Source: Roseiarcus sp963813555 (lineage in GTDB: Bacteria; Pseudomonadota; Alphaproteobacteria; Rhizobiales; Beijerinckiaceae). Taken from it: a DNA stretch of 64,000 nucleotides. Position 1 is the stretch's first letter; every line of letters starts with the position of its first letter. Location of the stretch: NCBI GenBank assembly GCA_963813555.1, contig CAWEZX010000007.1, forward strand, positions 62,001-126,000, written 5' to 3'. The position numbers and the translations under genes were made by a program. Shown piece by piece: positions 54,113 to 63,234 of the stretch. A model generated the notes under the pieces. That model was not told the DNA's origin. It ran no database searches and worked only from the letters and a program-made list of their open reading frames with translations.

Positions 54113-55033
54113 TCACTTGGCCATCGACAATTCCCCCGGCATGTCGCGCGCCGAGTGCTTGGCGCTCGAAGTCGCGATCATGATGCCGAGGGTGAGAATG
54201 TACGGCGCGGCGTTGAAGAAGTAATAGCCTTGGGTGATGCCGATCGCCTGTAGCGCCGGGCCGATTGCGCCCGCGGCGCCGAACAGAAGCGCGGCAAGGA
54301 CGCAGCGCAAAGGGTCCCAACGAGCGAAGATGACGAGCGCGACCGCCATCAGCCCCTGTCCCGACGACAGGCCCTGATTCCAGGAGCCTGGATAGGACAG
54401 CGACAGGAACGCGCCGCCGACGCCGGCGAGAAATCCGCCCGCCGTCGTCGTGAGCAAGCGTACGAGATTGACGGAAATCCCCATCGCGCGCGCCGCGGCG
54501 GCGCTGTCGCCGACCGTGCGCACGACCAGTCCCCAGCGCATGTTCCGCAGCGCCCAGGCGAGCGCGAACGCGAGCGCGATGCCGACGAAGAACAGCGGAT
54601 TGACCTGCAGGGCGCTCTTCAGGTTGGGACTGTGGCTCCAGAATCCCAGCGGAATCGAAGCGAGCCTCGCCGCCTCCGGCTGGATGTAGGGCTTGCCGAA
54701 GAAAAAAGCGACGCCGACGCCGAATAGCATCATCGCGATGCCGACGGCGACGTCATTGACGCGCGGCAGCCCGCAGATCGAGCCATGCATCGCGCCGAGC
54801 GCTGAGCCGGCAATTCCCGCGCCCAGCACGCTGACCCAGGGCGAGCCGGTGTGATAGGAGACAGCGTAAGCCACCATCGCGCCGAGAACGAGCGTGCCCT
54901 CGAGGCCAAGATTCACCCGGCCCGACTTTTCCGTCAGGCATTCGCCGAGCGCGACGAACATGAAGGGCGTCGAGACGCGGATCGCGCCGCCGAGCATGGC
55001 GATGAGGACTGTAACGATTGCGGGCTCGTTCAT
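54113..55033 (-). CDS. BMP/nucleoside-type ABC importer permease 2
   Basis: About 306 aa from ATG 55033, which overlaps the stop of the upstream permease gene (ATGA). The start FMFVALGECLTEKSGRVNLG (GE-x-L-T-E-K-x-G-x-x-N-x-G) is the family signature of the YufQ/NupQ type, followed by LEGTLVLGAMVAYAV and, near the end, SSGQGLMAVALVIFARWDP. About eight to nine membrane helices. It forms the channel with permease 1. A frame continues upstream to 55963 but is antisense or out of frame to permease 1. Confidence 0.92.
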   Translation of the reverse strand: MNEPAIVTVLIAMLGGAIRVSTPFMFVALGECLTEKSGRVNLGLEGTLVLGAMVAYAVSYHTGSPWVSVLGAGIAGSALGAMHGSICGLPRVNDVAVGIAMMLFGVGVAFFFGKPYIQPEAARLASIPLGFWSHSPNLKSALQVNPLFFVGIALAFALAWALRNMRWGLVVRTVGDSAAAARAMGISVNLVRLLTTTAGGFLAGVGGAFLSLSYPGSWNQGLSSGQGLMAVALVIFARWDPLRCVLAALLFGAAGAIGPALQAIGITQGYYFFNAAPYILTLGIMIATSSAKHSARDMPGELSMAK

Positions 55034-56169
55034 TTGCGGTCCCGTTGCCCCGCGCGGAAGAAGGAGAAGCGGCCATAGAGCGTCTCCGACGTCAATAGGA
55101 CGACGAAGATCAAACCCTGCAACACCAGCACTGTCGCATCCGGCATGTCCATGCGCCGTTGAATGAGCCCGCCCGAGGCGACGAGCCCGCCGAGCAGCAC
55201 AGCGACCACCGGGATGACGAGCGGATTGTGGCGCGCAAGGAACGACACCAGGATGCCGGTGAAGCCGTAGCCCGCGGCGAGCGACGCGTTGGCGCGGCCC
55301 TGAATCGCGGCAACCTCGAAGAAGCCGGCAAGCCCGGCGCAGGCGCCGGCGATCGCCGAGCAGGCGACGATCAGCCGTCCGACCGGCAAGCCTTGCGCGA
55401 GCGCAGCGCGAAAGTTGCCCCCCGTCACGCGCGCCGCGAAGCCGAAGGTCGTCCGCGCCATCAGAAAGTAAAGCGCGATGCAGAGCACGATGCCGCAGGC
55501 GAAGCCCCAGTGCACCTGGGTTCCCGGAATTTTCCCGATCATGTAGGCGTCGCCGATCGGCATGGTCGACGGCTTGTTCGGATTCGAGAGATCCCGCAAC
55601 GCGCCCTCGACGAAGAAATTCATGATCGCAATGCCGATGTAAGTCAGCAGCAGCGAGGAGATCGTCTCGTTGACCCCGCGCGCGTAGCGGAGATACCCGG
55701 CGAGTCCGACCCAGAAGCCGCCCACCACCATGGCGAAGAGCGCCATCAGCACGAGCGTCAGGAGTACCGGCGTGTGGCCGCTGACGAGTGGGATGGCGAG
55801 CGCGCCCGCGGCAAACCCGCCGAGCACCAGCGCGCCTTCCCCGCCGATCATGATCAGGCCGATACGAGCGGGGATTGCGACTGCGAGCGCAGTGAGAATC
55901 AACGGCGCGGAGCGCTGCAGGGTGTTCTGCAGAGAGAAGGCGGTGCCGAAGCCGCCGCGCCATACGAGAGCGACGAAGTCTGCTGGCGACTTGCCGATCG
56001 CCAGCAGAAAGAGCGCGAAGAAAAGCGCCGAGATGAGGAGCGCGAACAGCGGAATGACGATGTATTCCGAATTGATGCGCAGCCGATCGAGAGCGTCCGA
56101 CCCGGCGGCGCGCGCTACGGAATCAACCATGCCGCGCGGCGCGCCGGTTGCGGCGGGAGGATGCGACAC
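55030..56169 (-). CDS. BMP/nucleoside-type ABC importer permease 1
   Basis: 379 aa, about ten helices. After a hydrophilic N-terminus come YIVIPLFALLISALFFALFL, the conserved block FNIGGEG in the form IGLIMIGGEGALVLGGFAAG, and RYARGVNETISSLLLTYIGI, a YufP/NupP hallmark. It starts 20 bases after the binding-protein gene. Ligands of this transporter class are purine nucleosides, nucleobases and ureides. Confidence 0.92.
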   Translation of the reverse strand: MSHPPAATGAPRGMVDSVARAAGSDALDRLRINSEYIVIPLFALLISALFFALFLLAIGKSPADFVALVWRGGFGTAFSLQNTLQRSAPLILTALAVAIPARIGLIMIGGEGALVLGGFAAGALAIPLVSGHTPVLLTLVLMALFAMVVGGFWVGLAGYLRYARGVNETISSLLLTYIGIAIMNFFVEGALRDLSNPNKPSTMPIGDAYMIGKIPGTQVHWGFACGIVLCIALYFLMARTTFGFAARVTGGNFRAALAQGLPVGRLIVACSAIAGACAGLAGFFEVAAIQGRANASLAAGYGFTGILVSFLARHNPLVIPVVAVLLGGLVASGGLIQRRMDMPDATVLVLQGLIFVVLLTSETLYGRFSFFRAGQRDRK

Positions 56170-56188
56170 CGGCTCTTTCCCTTCGCTT

Positions 56189-57304
56189 TCAGGTCGTCGA
56201 GCCGACGACGCCCTCCAGCAGATAATCCATCTTGTCGAGGTAGGGATCGAGATTGCCGTAGGTCTTGTCGATCACGACCTTGCCCTTGTTGTCCTTAAGC
56301 GGCCCGACGTAGATCGGCTTCTTGGCTTTGAGCCCCTCGATCGCGGCGAGCGCCGCCTTCTTGGCGGGCTCGGTCGCCGCGGCGCCGAACGGCGTGTTCT
56401 GGACGAAGTCGACCTCGTACCCGCCGGTGAGGAAGTTCGGCAGCGCCTTGCCCGCCGCGAGATCGGCGGCGTAGCCCTTGTAAATCGTGATCCACTTATA
56501 TTCCGCGCCGGTGATGAAGCCCTTCGGAGCGAGCGGCGCCTGGCTGGCGTTATGGCCGCAACTCATCACCCCGCGCTTTTCCGCCGTCTCGATGACGACC
56601 TTCGGCCCGTCGACATGGCAGGTAATGACGTCGCAGCCGGCGTCGACGAGGGCGTTGGCCAATTCGGCCTCTCTAACCGGCATCGACCAGTCGCCGGTGA
56701 AGATGACGCGCACGGTCGCCTTCGGATTGACCGATCGCGCCCCGAGGAGGACCGAATTGATGTTGCTGAGCACGCTTGCGATCGGCTTCGCCGCCACGAA
56801 GCCGATCTTGTTGGTCTTGGTGCAGAGCCCGGCGGCGACGCCGTTCACATAGTGAGCCTGGTTGAGATAGCCGAAATAGGAGCCGGCGTTCTTCGGGTCG
56901 GTGTCCTTGTTCCAGAGCGGCGCCGCATGGCGAAACTGGACGTCGGGGTATTTCTTCGCCAGGTCGACCACGAACGGCTTGTAATAGCCGAACGACGTCG
57001 CCAGAATGAGGGCGGCGCCGTCGAGGTTGATCATCAATTCCATCGACTTCGAGACCGCGTCGGTTTCCGGCACGTTCTCTTCTTCGACGACCTTGACGCC
57101 AGGCACTTGCTTCAGCGACTTGATCGCGACCGCGTGGGCTTGGTTCCAGCCGAAATCGTCGCGCGCGCCGACATAAACGATCCCGACCGTCAGGTCTGCG
57201 GCGGCGAAGGCGCGAGTGAGCCCGCCAAGATCGAACGCTGCTCCCGCGGCGCCCAGGGCGGCGGACTTGAGGAGAGTGCGGCGAGAAAATCCCGTTTCTG
57301 ACAT
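56189..57304 (-). CDS. BMP family ABC transporter substrate-binding protein
   Basis: About 371 aa. The N-terminus SETGFSRRTLLKSAALGAAG is a Tat signal (RRTLLK). The mature part follows the BMP/Med family: LTVGIVYVGARDDFGWNQAH, LATSFGYYKPFVVDLAKKYP, SYFGYLNQAHYVNGVAAGLC and TNKIGFVAAKPIASVLSNIN. It captures the ligand in the periplasm for the two permeases. ATG 57304 is the natural start; the open frame reaches 58069 but is antisense to no real gene and has no coding character there. First gene of the operon that includes the biuret-hydrolase-like gene, hence a ureide is the best guess for the ligand. Confidence 0.92.
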   Translation of the reverse strand: MSETGFSRRTLLKSAALGAAGAAFDLGGLTRAFAAADLTVGIVYVGARDDFGWNQAHAVAIKSLKQVPGVKVVEEENVPETDAVSKSMELMINLDGAALILATSFGYYKPFVVDLAKKYPDVQFRHAAPLWNKDTDPKNAGSYFGYLNQAHYVNGVAAGLCTKTNKIGFVAAKPIASVLSNINSVLLGARSVNPKATVRVIFTGDWSMPVREAELANALVDAGCDVITCHVDGPKVVIETAEKRGVMSCGHNASQAPLAPKGFITGAEYKWITIYKGYAADLAAGKALPNFLTGGYEVDFVQNTPFGAAATEPAKKAALAAIEGLKAKKPIYVGPLKDNKGKVVIDKTYGNLDPYLDKMDYLLEGVVGSTT

Positions 57305-57573
57305 TCGTGGCGTCCCCGTGCTGGGAAGGGTCCACGCGGGTGCCGCGCCGAACCTCAGTCTCGCTTTCCGCAAAGTCCGTGCCGCACGGTCACCCCTGAC
57401 CTCATTGGAGTTTAGCGCCTCATCTTTCGGCGCCGCGCCAAATTGTTGAGCGCAGGGGCCCAGCTTTTCGTCCGTTTTTTGAGTTTGACCCAGCGGCGAG
57501 GATTGCTCCGATCGTCGCTCACGCCGTGAGCACCACGCTGACGGCGACGATCGAAGCGGGTGTCCTGCCGATG

Positions 57574-58527
57574 TCACTTCACGATCGGGATTTTCGTCCG
57601 ATCGATTGTAACGGCGACTGCGCCGATCAGAACGGCGCCGAACACAATGTTCTGAGCGAAGATGTTCACGCCGAGGAATGTCATCCCGATGCGCACAACG
57701 GAGATGATCAAGGCGCCGACGAGGGTCCGCCAAACGCTGCCAACGCCCCCGGTGATCGCCGTCCCCCCGACGACGACGGCCGCTATCGAAGGCAGCAGGA
57801 GCTCTGCAGCCAAAGTGGGCGAGCCGCTTGCGAGGCGGCCCGCAAGGACAACCCCCGCCAGCGCCGCGAAAGCCGCCGAGAGAACGAAGGCGAAGATCTT
57901 CTGCCGGCCAACCTTGACGCCCGAGGCGTAAGCCGCAGGCTCTCCCGCTCCGATCGCCGCACTGTAGCGGCCGAACCTCGTATGCGCCTGCACTACGTGC
58001 GCTGCCGCCAACACAGCAAGCCCAACAAAAATGACGTTCGGCAAGCCGAACGCCTGGCCGGTGATCCATGCCTGATAGGCCCGCCCCGCTTCGTTCAGGG
58101 TTATCGAGCGCTCCTTTGAGATCACCAGCGCCGCGCTGAAGAGGACGCCGCCCATCGCAAGCGTCGCGATGAACGAGGGGATTTTCAGGCGCACGTGCAC
58201 GATCCCGGAAAGCAGTCCGGCGATCGCGCCGATGACGATCGCGAGCAGAAACGACCCGTAGCCCAGTCGTGCGACCGTGAGAGCCACGATGACGCTTGCA
58301 AGCGAGGCCATCGACTGAATGGAGAGGTCAATCCCTCCAAGCATGATGACGAAGGTAACGCCGGTCGCGAGGATGAACAGCACCGCGGTATCGCTCGCGA
58401 GCTCGATCAAAGTGCCGGGCTCTAGAAAGCTCGGCTGGGCGATCCCGACCATCAGAATGAGGGCCGCAAGCGTCGCGAGCGGCAGCCACTTTCTGAGGTC
58501 ATCCGGACGCAGAGTCCTCGCAGCCAT
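57574..58527 (-). CDS. Ribose-type ABC transporter permease (RbsC family), second copy
   Basis: 317 aa with about nine helices. The block DTAVLFILATGVTFVIMLGG followed by IDLSIQSMASLASVIVA is the RbsC signature, and IVHVRLKIPSFIATLAMGGV and AVVVGGTAITGGVGSVWRTL are conserved. It is encoded 2 bases after the ATPase gene. Together with the permease at 60051-61046 it would make a heterodimeric channel, less common than the RbsC homodimer. Confidence 0.92.
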   Translation of the reverse strand: MAARTLRPDDLRKWLPLATLAALILMVGIAQPSFLEPGTLIELASDTAVLFILATGVTFVIMLGGIDLSIQSMASLASVIVALTVARLGYGSFLLAIVIGAIAGLLSGIVHVRLKIPSFIATLAMGGVLFSAALVISKERSITLNEAGRAYQAWITGQAFGLPNVIFVGLAVLAAAHVVQAHTRFGRYSAAIGAGEPAAYASGVKVGRQKIFAFVLSAAFAALAGVVLAGRLASGSPTLAAELLLPSIAAVVVGGTAITGGVGSVWRTLVGALIISVVRIGMTFLGVNIFAQNIVFGAVLIGAVAVTIDRTKIPIVK

Positions 58528-58529
58528 CG

Positions 58530-60054
58530 CTAGACCATATATCCGATGAGGTCGACCTGCTGCGGCTTGGCGCCGCGGGCCGCCTCGGCACGGTGCGTAA
58601 TTTCGCCGTCGCGCATGACGACAACATTGTGGCTGAGCCCAATGGTCTCCTCCAACGTGTCCGAAGTCAGAACGATAGCGAGACCTTCACCCGTCAAGCC
58701 GCGAATGAGCTCGTAAACCTCCTCCTTTGCGCCCACGTCCAGGCCTCGAAGTCGGGTGATCGAGGATGAGAATTCTCGCCTTGGCGTTCAGCCACTTTGC
58801 GAGAACGACCTTCTGCTGGTTGCCGCCGGAAAGGCCAAGGCACAGGGTGTCGATGTTCGGCGTGCGAATTTTGAGCCGGGAGGTCCAGTCCGTCGCAAAA
58901 CTCCGCTCCTTCCGGGCGTCGATCAAACCGAAGCGCGTGAGGCTCGCGAGATCGGCCAGAGTGATATTGGCCGAAACAGACAGGAACAGAACGAGCCCCT
59001 CGACCCGCCGTTCGCGCGGGATGTAGCCGACGCCAAGGTCGACCGCGTCGGCGGGTGTCTCGAGCCGTACCTCGCGGCCCGCGACTTTGAGATTTCCCGC
59101 CGTATGGGGAGCAAAGCCGGCGAGCGTGCGCGTCAGCTCTTCGCGTCCCGAGCCGATGACCCCGGTGATTCCCAGGACCTCCCCTGCGCGCAACTTGAAG
59201 CTGACGTTTCTGTAGGCGGCGCCGAACGCGAGCTGATCAGCCTCCAGCACGACCTCATCTCGAACCGGCCTCTGTAGAGGTTCATAATAATAGTCGGCCT
59301 GCTGGGTTCTTCCGACCATGAGCTGATGCAGCATCGCGACATTTGCGTCGACGGCGCTGAGTTCCGCGACCACCTCGCCGTCCTTCATGACATAGACGCG
59401 GTCAGAGACTTGCAGCACCTCGTCAAGCCTGTGCGAGACGAAAACGAACGAGGAGCGCGACTTCAAGGCGCGCACCCGGTCGAACAAAACGTCGATATCC
59501 GCACGCTCCAGAACGGAGGTTGGTTCATCGAGCAGGATGACAAGATGGCCCGCGGCGTGCTCCTCGAGAGTCAGGGCCTTGGCGAGCTCCACCATTTGGC
59601 GGGCGGCGAAGCTCAGTTCGTCTGCGCGCGTGCGCGGGTCGATGTCGACCTTGACCTTTACCAGCTGCCGCGCCGCAGCATCGTAAAGCGCGCGCCAATT
59701 GACGAGGCCGAATTTCGTGAACTGCCGCTCATTCCCAAGATAGATGTTTTCGCCGATCGTCAAGTTGGGGAGCAGGGATTGCTCTTGGAACACCATCCCA
59801 ATTCCTTTGCGGTTGGCGTCCGCAGCGCTTTCAATGCGTGTCTCCCTGCCAGCGACGAAGATTTGCCCCACGTCCGGCTGATAGACGCCACTCAAGATCT
59901 TCATGAGGGTCGATTTGCCGGCGCCATTCTCGCCGATGAGACCAACGACCTCTCCTGGCTTGATCTCGATCGAGACGTTCTTCAGCGCGTGCACGCCGGG
60001 GAACCGCTTGCCGATTCCGACCATTGAGATTGCGGCGTTGGGGTTCGCGCTCAT
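58530..60054 (-). pseudogene. Ribose-type ABC transporter double ATPase (RbsA family), one frameshift
   Basis: From ATG 60054: first Walker A GLIGENGAGKSTLMKI, signature LSFAARQMVELAKAL, Walker B VILLDEPTSVLE; second domain GVIGSGREELTRTLAGF, GYIPRERRVEGLVLFLSV and LSGGNQQKVVLAKWL. After ARILILDHPT the frame is lost; the proper continuation (RGLDVGAKEEVYELIRGLTG) goes on one base off and ends at 58530 with QQVDLIGYMV. One extra base at 58749-58750 is enough. Without it the protein would have about 507 aa, the normal RbsA length. Everything else looks intact, so this may be a sequencing error. The start overlaps the stop of the permease gene upstream. Confidence 0.9.
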
Positions 60055-61046
60055 TTCACGACCCGCGTCTTGCGATCAATGGACAGCGCCACCGCCCCGA
60101 TGATCATGAGGCCCTGAAGTCCGATCTGAACGCTCGGTGGAACGCCCATGAGCACCATGCCGTTCGACAATACGGAGACGATCAGCACGCCGACAAAGGT
60201 CTGCAGCACGCCGCCCTCTCCCCCGGAGAGCGACGTTCCGCCGACGACGACGGCTGTCACCGTGGTGAAGAGGCGGCCGTTGCCGATTTGTGCGTTCCCA
60301 AGACCGAGTTGCGCCGCGGCGAGGACTCCGCCGACGGCGTAGAAAACACCCGCAAGGGTGAAGGTGATGATACGAACGCAGGAGACGGAAATACCGGATA
60401 GGGCTGCGAGCTCCTCTCCGCCTCCGAGCGCGTAAATATAGCGGCCGAGACGCGTATGGTTCTGGATGACGAAAGCCGCCGCGAGACAGGCGAGCGCCAA
60501 CCATACACCCCATGGAAAACCTAGCGCTCGCCGGATCGCAAGTCCACGTATCCACGGGTCGTTGATCCTTATAGCCATGCCGCCCAACAGAGCGTTGGCG
60601 ATCCCCACGCCAATGAACCAGGAGCCGAGCGTCGCCATGAACGAAGGCACCTTTAGCCGGACGTGAACAACGCCGTTTGCGAAGCCAACGGCGGCGCCGA
60701 CCGCGAGCACCAGAAGCACCGCGAGCACGCCGAAATTGTTGTCGTTCATGCCGTTGAGAACTGTCATCGACAGGATCACGGCGGCGAGCGTGAGGATTCC
60801 CTCGACCGACAAGTCGATCGATCCCATCAGGATGATGAAGGTTTCGCCGAGGCCGAGGACAAGCGGGATAGCCGCGTCCTGGCTCATCCGCACGAAGTTT
60901 CCGAAGGTGAGAAAGTTGCGATTGATGACGGCGATGATCAAGCATAACAGGACGAGCACCATCGCCGGCGCCCAGGCGGCCACGCGGACGCGGCCCCATC
61001 GCGCCCTCCCGCTCGCGGCAGGCGCAGCTTTCAGAGACGCACTCAC
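60051..61046 (-). CDS. Ribose-type ABC transporter permease (RbsC family), first copy
   Basis: 331 aa. RMSQDAAIPLVLGLGETFII and LMGSIDLSVEGILTLAAVIL form the RbsC signature; VVHVRLKVPSFMATLGSWFI and AVVVGGTSLSGGEGGVLQTF are conserved. The first 25 residues are Ala/Arg-rich and cytoplasmic. It lies between the binding-protein gene (79 bases upstream) and the ATPase gene (4-base overlap). Confidence 0.92.
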   Translation of the reverse strand: MSASLKAAPAASGRARWGRVRVAAWAPAMVLVLLCLIIAVINRNFLTFGNFVRMSQDAAIPLVLGLGETFIILMGSIDLSVEGILTLAAVILSMTVLNGMNDNNFGVLAVLLVLAVGAAVGFANGVVHVRLKVPSFMATLGSWFIGVGIANALLGGMAIRINDPWIRGLAIRRALGFPWGVWLALACLAAAFVIQNHTRLGRYIYALGGGEELAALSGISVSCVRIITFTLAGVFYAVGGVLAAAQLGLGNAQIGNGRLFTTVTAVVVGGTSLSGGEGGVLQTFVGVLIVSVLSNGMVLMGVPPSVQIGLQGLMIIGAVALSIDRKTRVVK

Positions 61047-61125
61047 CGCGTCGCCTTCGGCAATTCTGTGAGGGGGAAGGAAGCGGGCGCGGAGACGGGA
61101 CCCGCCCGCTTTTCGCGACGGTTTG

Positions 61126-62226
61126 CTAGTTGTACTGGATCTGCCCGCTCACGCGCCCCCAAATGTCGTTCCAATCGAGTTTGGGCTCCGCCTTGATGTT
61201 GCTCTCATAGAACGACTTCGCGTTGTCAGCGGTGATGATAACGCCCTTGCCGTAAAATTCGCGATGGTCTTTCGGCTCCTTCGATGGATCGAACTTCCCG
61301 GTCTTGGCGTGATAGCCGATGGAGAGGCCCATGCCGCCCTGCCAGAAAGGATCCCACGCGACCGTTCCCACCATCTCGCCTTTGAGGATGGCCTCGACGG
61401 CGAGCTGAATGCCGTCGATTCCAGTCACTGGGACCTTCCCCGCTCGACCGTCGCTTCTGAGCGCCTCAACGGCGGCCAGCCCCATATCATCATTGGCCGC
61501 CCAGATTCCCCCTATCTTGTCGCCAAACTGGGTCAGCCAAGCGTTCGTCTTTTGCAGCGCTTCGGTCGCTGACCAGTTCGCGACTTGCATGTCGAGCAGG
61601 TGAACGCCTGGATTGGCCTTCAGCGCATCCATGAGCCCGGCCTTCCGTTCGATCGCCGGCACATTCAATTCGATGCCGCCAAGGGCCACGATCCCGCCCT
61701 TGCCGCCCATCGCCTTGATCAGCGTTTCCGCCATCGCCTTGCCATAGGGAACGCCGCTGAACGAGATGTGGGCGACATAGTTGGGGTTGAAATCCCAAGG
61801 GTGCAGATCGTTGGGCTTGTTCCACTGAGTCACCACATAGGCGCCCGCGGCCTTGCAAGCCTGCACGATCGGCCGGGCGTCCGGACTGTCGTTCGGGTCG
61901 ACGTTGATGGCGCAATTGCCGTTGGTCTTGGCGAGAATCGCCTTGATATCCGCTATGCCTTTCTCACTGTTGCCCTCGGTCACCAGCGTCACATAGTCGG
62001 CGCCGACCGATTTCGCGAATGCGGCACCGCCCTTGTTCCAGGTGGCGTGGTACGGATTGGAAAGAGAGCGGATGGAATTGACGACGGTCGGATTGCCCTC
62101 GGCGCGCGCCCGACGCGTGATGATCGCCGGAAACGCGCCAATGGCGCCAACGGCCGCCGCGCCCTTGAGAAAGCGGCGGCGGGGGACCGAAAGTCGCGAA
62201 CCGGACGGCAGCGGTGGGTCGGCCAT
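61126..62226 (-). CDS. Ribose-type sugar-binding periplasmic protein
   Basis: About 366 aa from ATG 62226, which follows a strong GGGAGG. A Tat signal (VPRRRFLKGAAAVGAIGAFP) precedes a type I periplasmic-binding-protein fold: VVNSIRSLSNPYHATWNKGG, IKAILAKTNGNCAINVDPND, GGKGGIVALGGIELN and GGIWAANDDMGLAAVEAL (the typical hinge and sugar-binding Asn-Asp-Asp). It is the first gene of the importer operon and has its own upstream region with an inverted repeat. The sugar is unknown; the kinase and phosphatase genes upstream point to a pentose or pentitol. Confidence 0.92.
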   Translation of the reverse strand: MADPPLPSGSRLSVPRRRFLKGAAAVGAIGAFPAIITRRARAEGNPTVVNSIRSLSNPYHATWNKGGAAFAKSVGADYVTLVTEGNSEKGIADIKAILAKTNGNCAINVDPNDSPDARPIVQACKAAGAYVVTQWNKPNDLHPWDFNPNYVAHISFSGVPYGKAMAETLIKAMGGKGGIVALGGIELNVPAIERKAGLMDALKANPGVHLLDMQVANWSATEALQKTNAWLTQFGDKIGGIWAANDDMGLAAVEALRSDGRAGKVPVTGIDGIQLAVEAILKGEMVGTVAWDPFWQGGMGLSIGYHAKTGKFDPSKEPKDHREFYGKGVIITADNAKSFYESNIKAEPKLDWNDIWGRVSGQIQYN

Positions 62227-62309
62227 TTTTTCCTCCCTTGGGCCAATCGACGCGGCCAGATCGGTCGCGTGAAGGTCGCTTTCGGCACGCCTCGAAACGG
62301 GCGCGTCGG

Positions 62310-62325
62310 CGATATTCTTATATCG
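62310..62325. promoter_or_regulatory. Inverted repeat upstream of the sugar-binding protein gene
   Basis: CGATAT (62310-62315) and ATATCG (62320-62325) form a perfect 6-base inverted repeat with a 4-base spacer, 84 bases before the start codon of the binding-protein gene, in a 171-base gap. It is a candidate operator; no regulator gene adjoins. Confidence 0.45.
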
Positions 62326-62397
62326 TTCTAGACTGCACGCTTGCCCGCTTCTGTCAATTGTCGCCATTGCGGGTTGGCGTGGGTTGGGTTGGCGAAC

Positions 62398-63234
62398 TTA
62401 AGCCAGATTTTCGGTCACAAAATCGGGAACCGCACCGTGGCGACCAATTTCGGCCGCTAGCTCTTTATCGGAGAGGCCAGCGAGAACACCCGTCCTCACG
62501 AGCGCGGCGAAGGCGCCAAACCTCTTGGCGCCAGCGATGTCGTGCTCGACGCTGTCGCCTACACAGAGAATGTCGTGCGGGTTCGGGACGCCAGACAACT
62601 CGGCGGCGGCTTGGTAGATTTCGGGGAAAGGCTTGCCGATCCATGTCACGGCGCCGCCAAGCTCCTGATAAATTTCGGCGATGCGCCCGGCGCCCGGCGC
62701 GTTGCCCGCAGTGGTCAGCATGAGCTTGTCCGGGTTGACGCATACGCACGGCGCGCCACGCCGAACGGCCGGCGCAAGCAGCTTGCGATAGTCGCCAAGC
62801 GACAGCTGGTCGGCTTGGCTGCCGGCGATAATCACGAGATCGGCCTCGCCGCTCTGAGCCGCCGGGACGAGACCAAGCGCCGGGGTAAATTCATCCTCTC
62901 CACTGCTCGAAATGACAAAGCAGCGCGCTTTCGAGGTAGGCTGCGCTGGAATGCTGCCGCCTTTCAACAGAGCTCTCGCCACATCGCCCGAAGTGACAAG
63001 GCGATCATAGAGCTCCGGCCCAAAGCCCAGCGTCGCCATACGCTGCGCGTTGGCCTCCCCTGTGCGTCCGGAGTTGGAGAGGACGATGATTTTTACACCC
63101 CGTTCCTTCAGCGCAGCCAGCGCGTCCTTTGCACCGCTATAAGCGCGTCGCCCGTCGTGCAACACTCCATACTGATCGAAGAAAACTGCCCTGAAACACG
63201 AGGCGATTGCGAGGAAGAGCGACATGGCGCTCAT
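62398..63234 (-). CDS. HAD-superfamily class IIA phosphatase (NagD-like)
   Basis: About 278 aa. FRAVFFDQYGVLHDGRRAYS is the first HAD motif in the variant used by the class IIA group, VKIIVLSNSGRTGEANAQRM the second, TWIGKPFPEIYQAAAELSG the Lys motif, and ILCVGDSVEHDIAGAKRFGA the final acidic motif. The cap domain is of the NagD type, so a sugar phosphate is a likely substrate. ATG 63234 overlaps the stop of the kinase gene (ATGA); the frame extends to 63282 but that would lie in the kinase gene. The kinase-phosphatase pairing here mirrors the fusion protein at 39688-42000. Confidence 0.88.
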   Translation of the reverse strand: MSAMSLFLAIASCFRAVFFDQYGVLHDGRRAYSGAKDALAALKERGVKIIVLSNSGRTGEANAQRMATLGFGPELYDRLVTSGDVARALLKGGSIPAQPTSKARCFVISSSGEDEFTPALGLVPAAQSGEADLVIIAGSQADQLSLGDYRKLLAPAVRRGAPCVCVNPDKLMLTTAGNAPGAGRIAEIYQELGGAVTWIGKPFPEIYQAAAELSGVPNPHDILCVGDSVEHDIAGAKRFGAFAALVRTGVLAGLSDKELAAEIGRHGAVPDFVTENLA

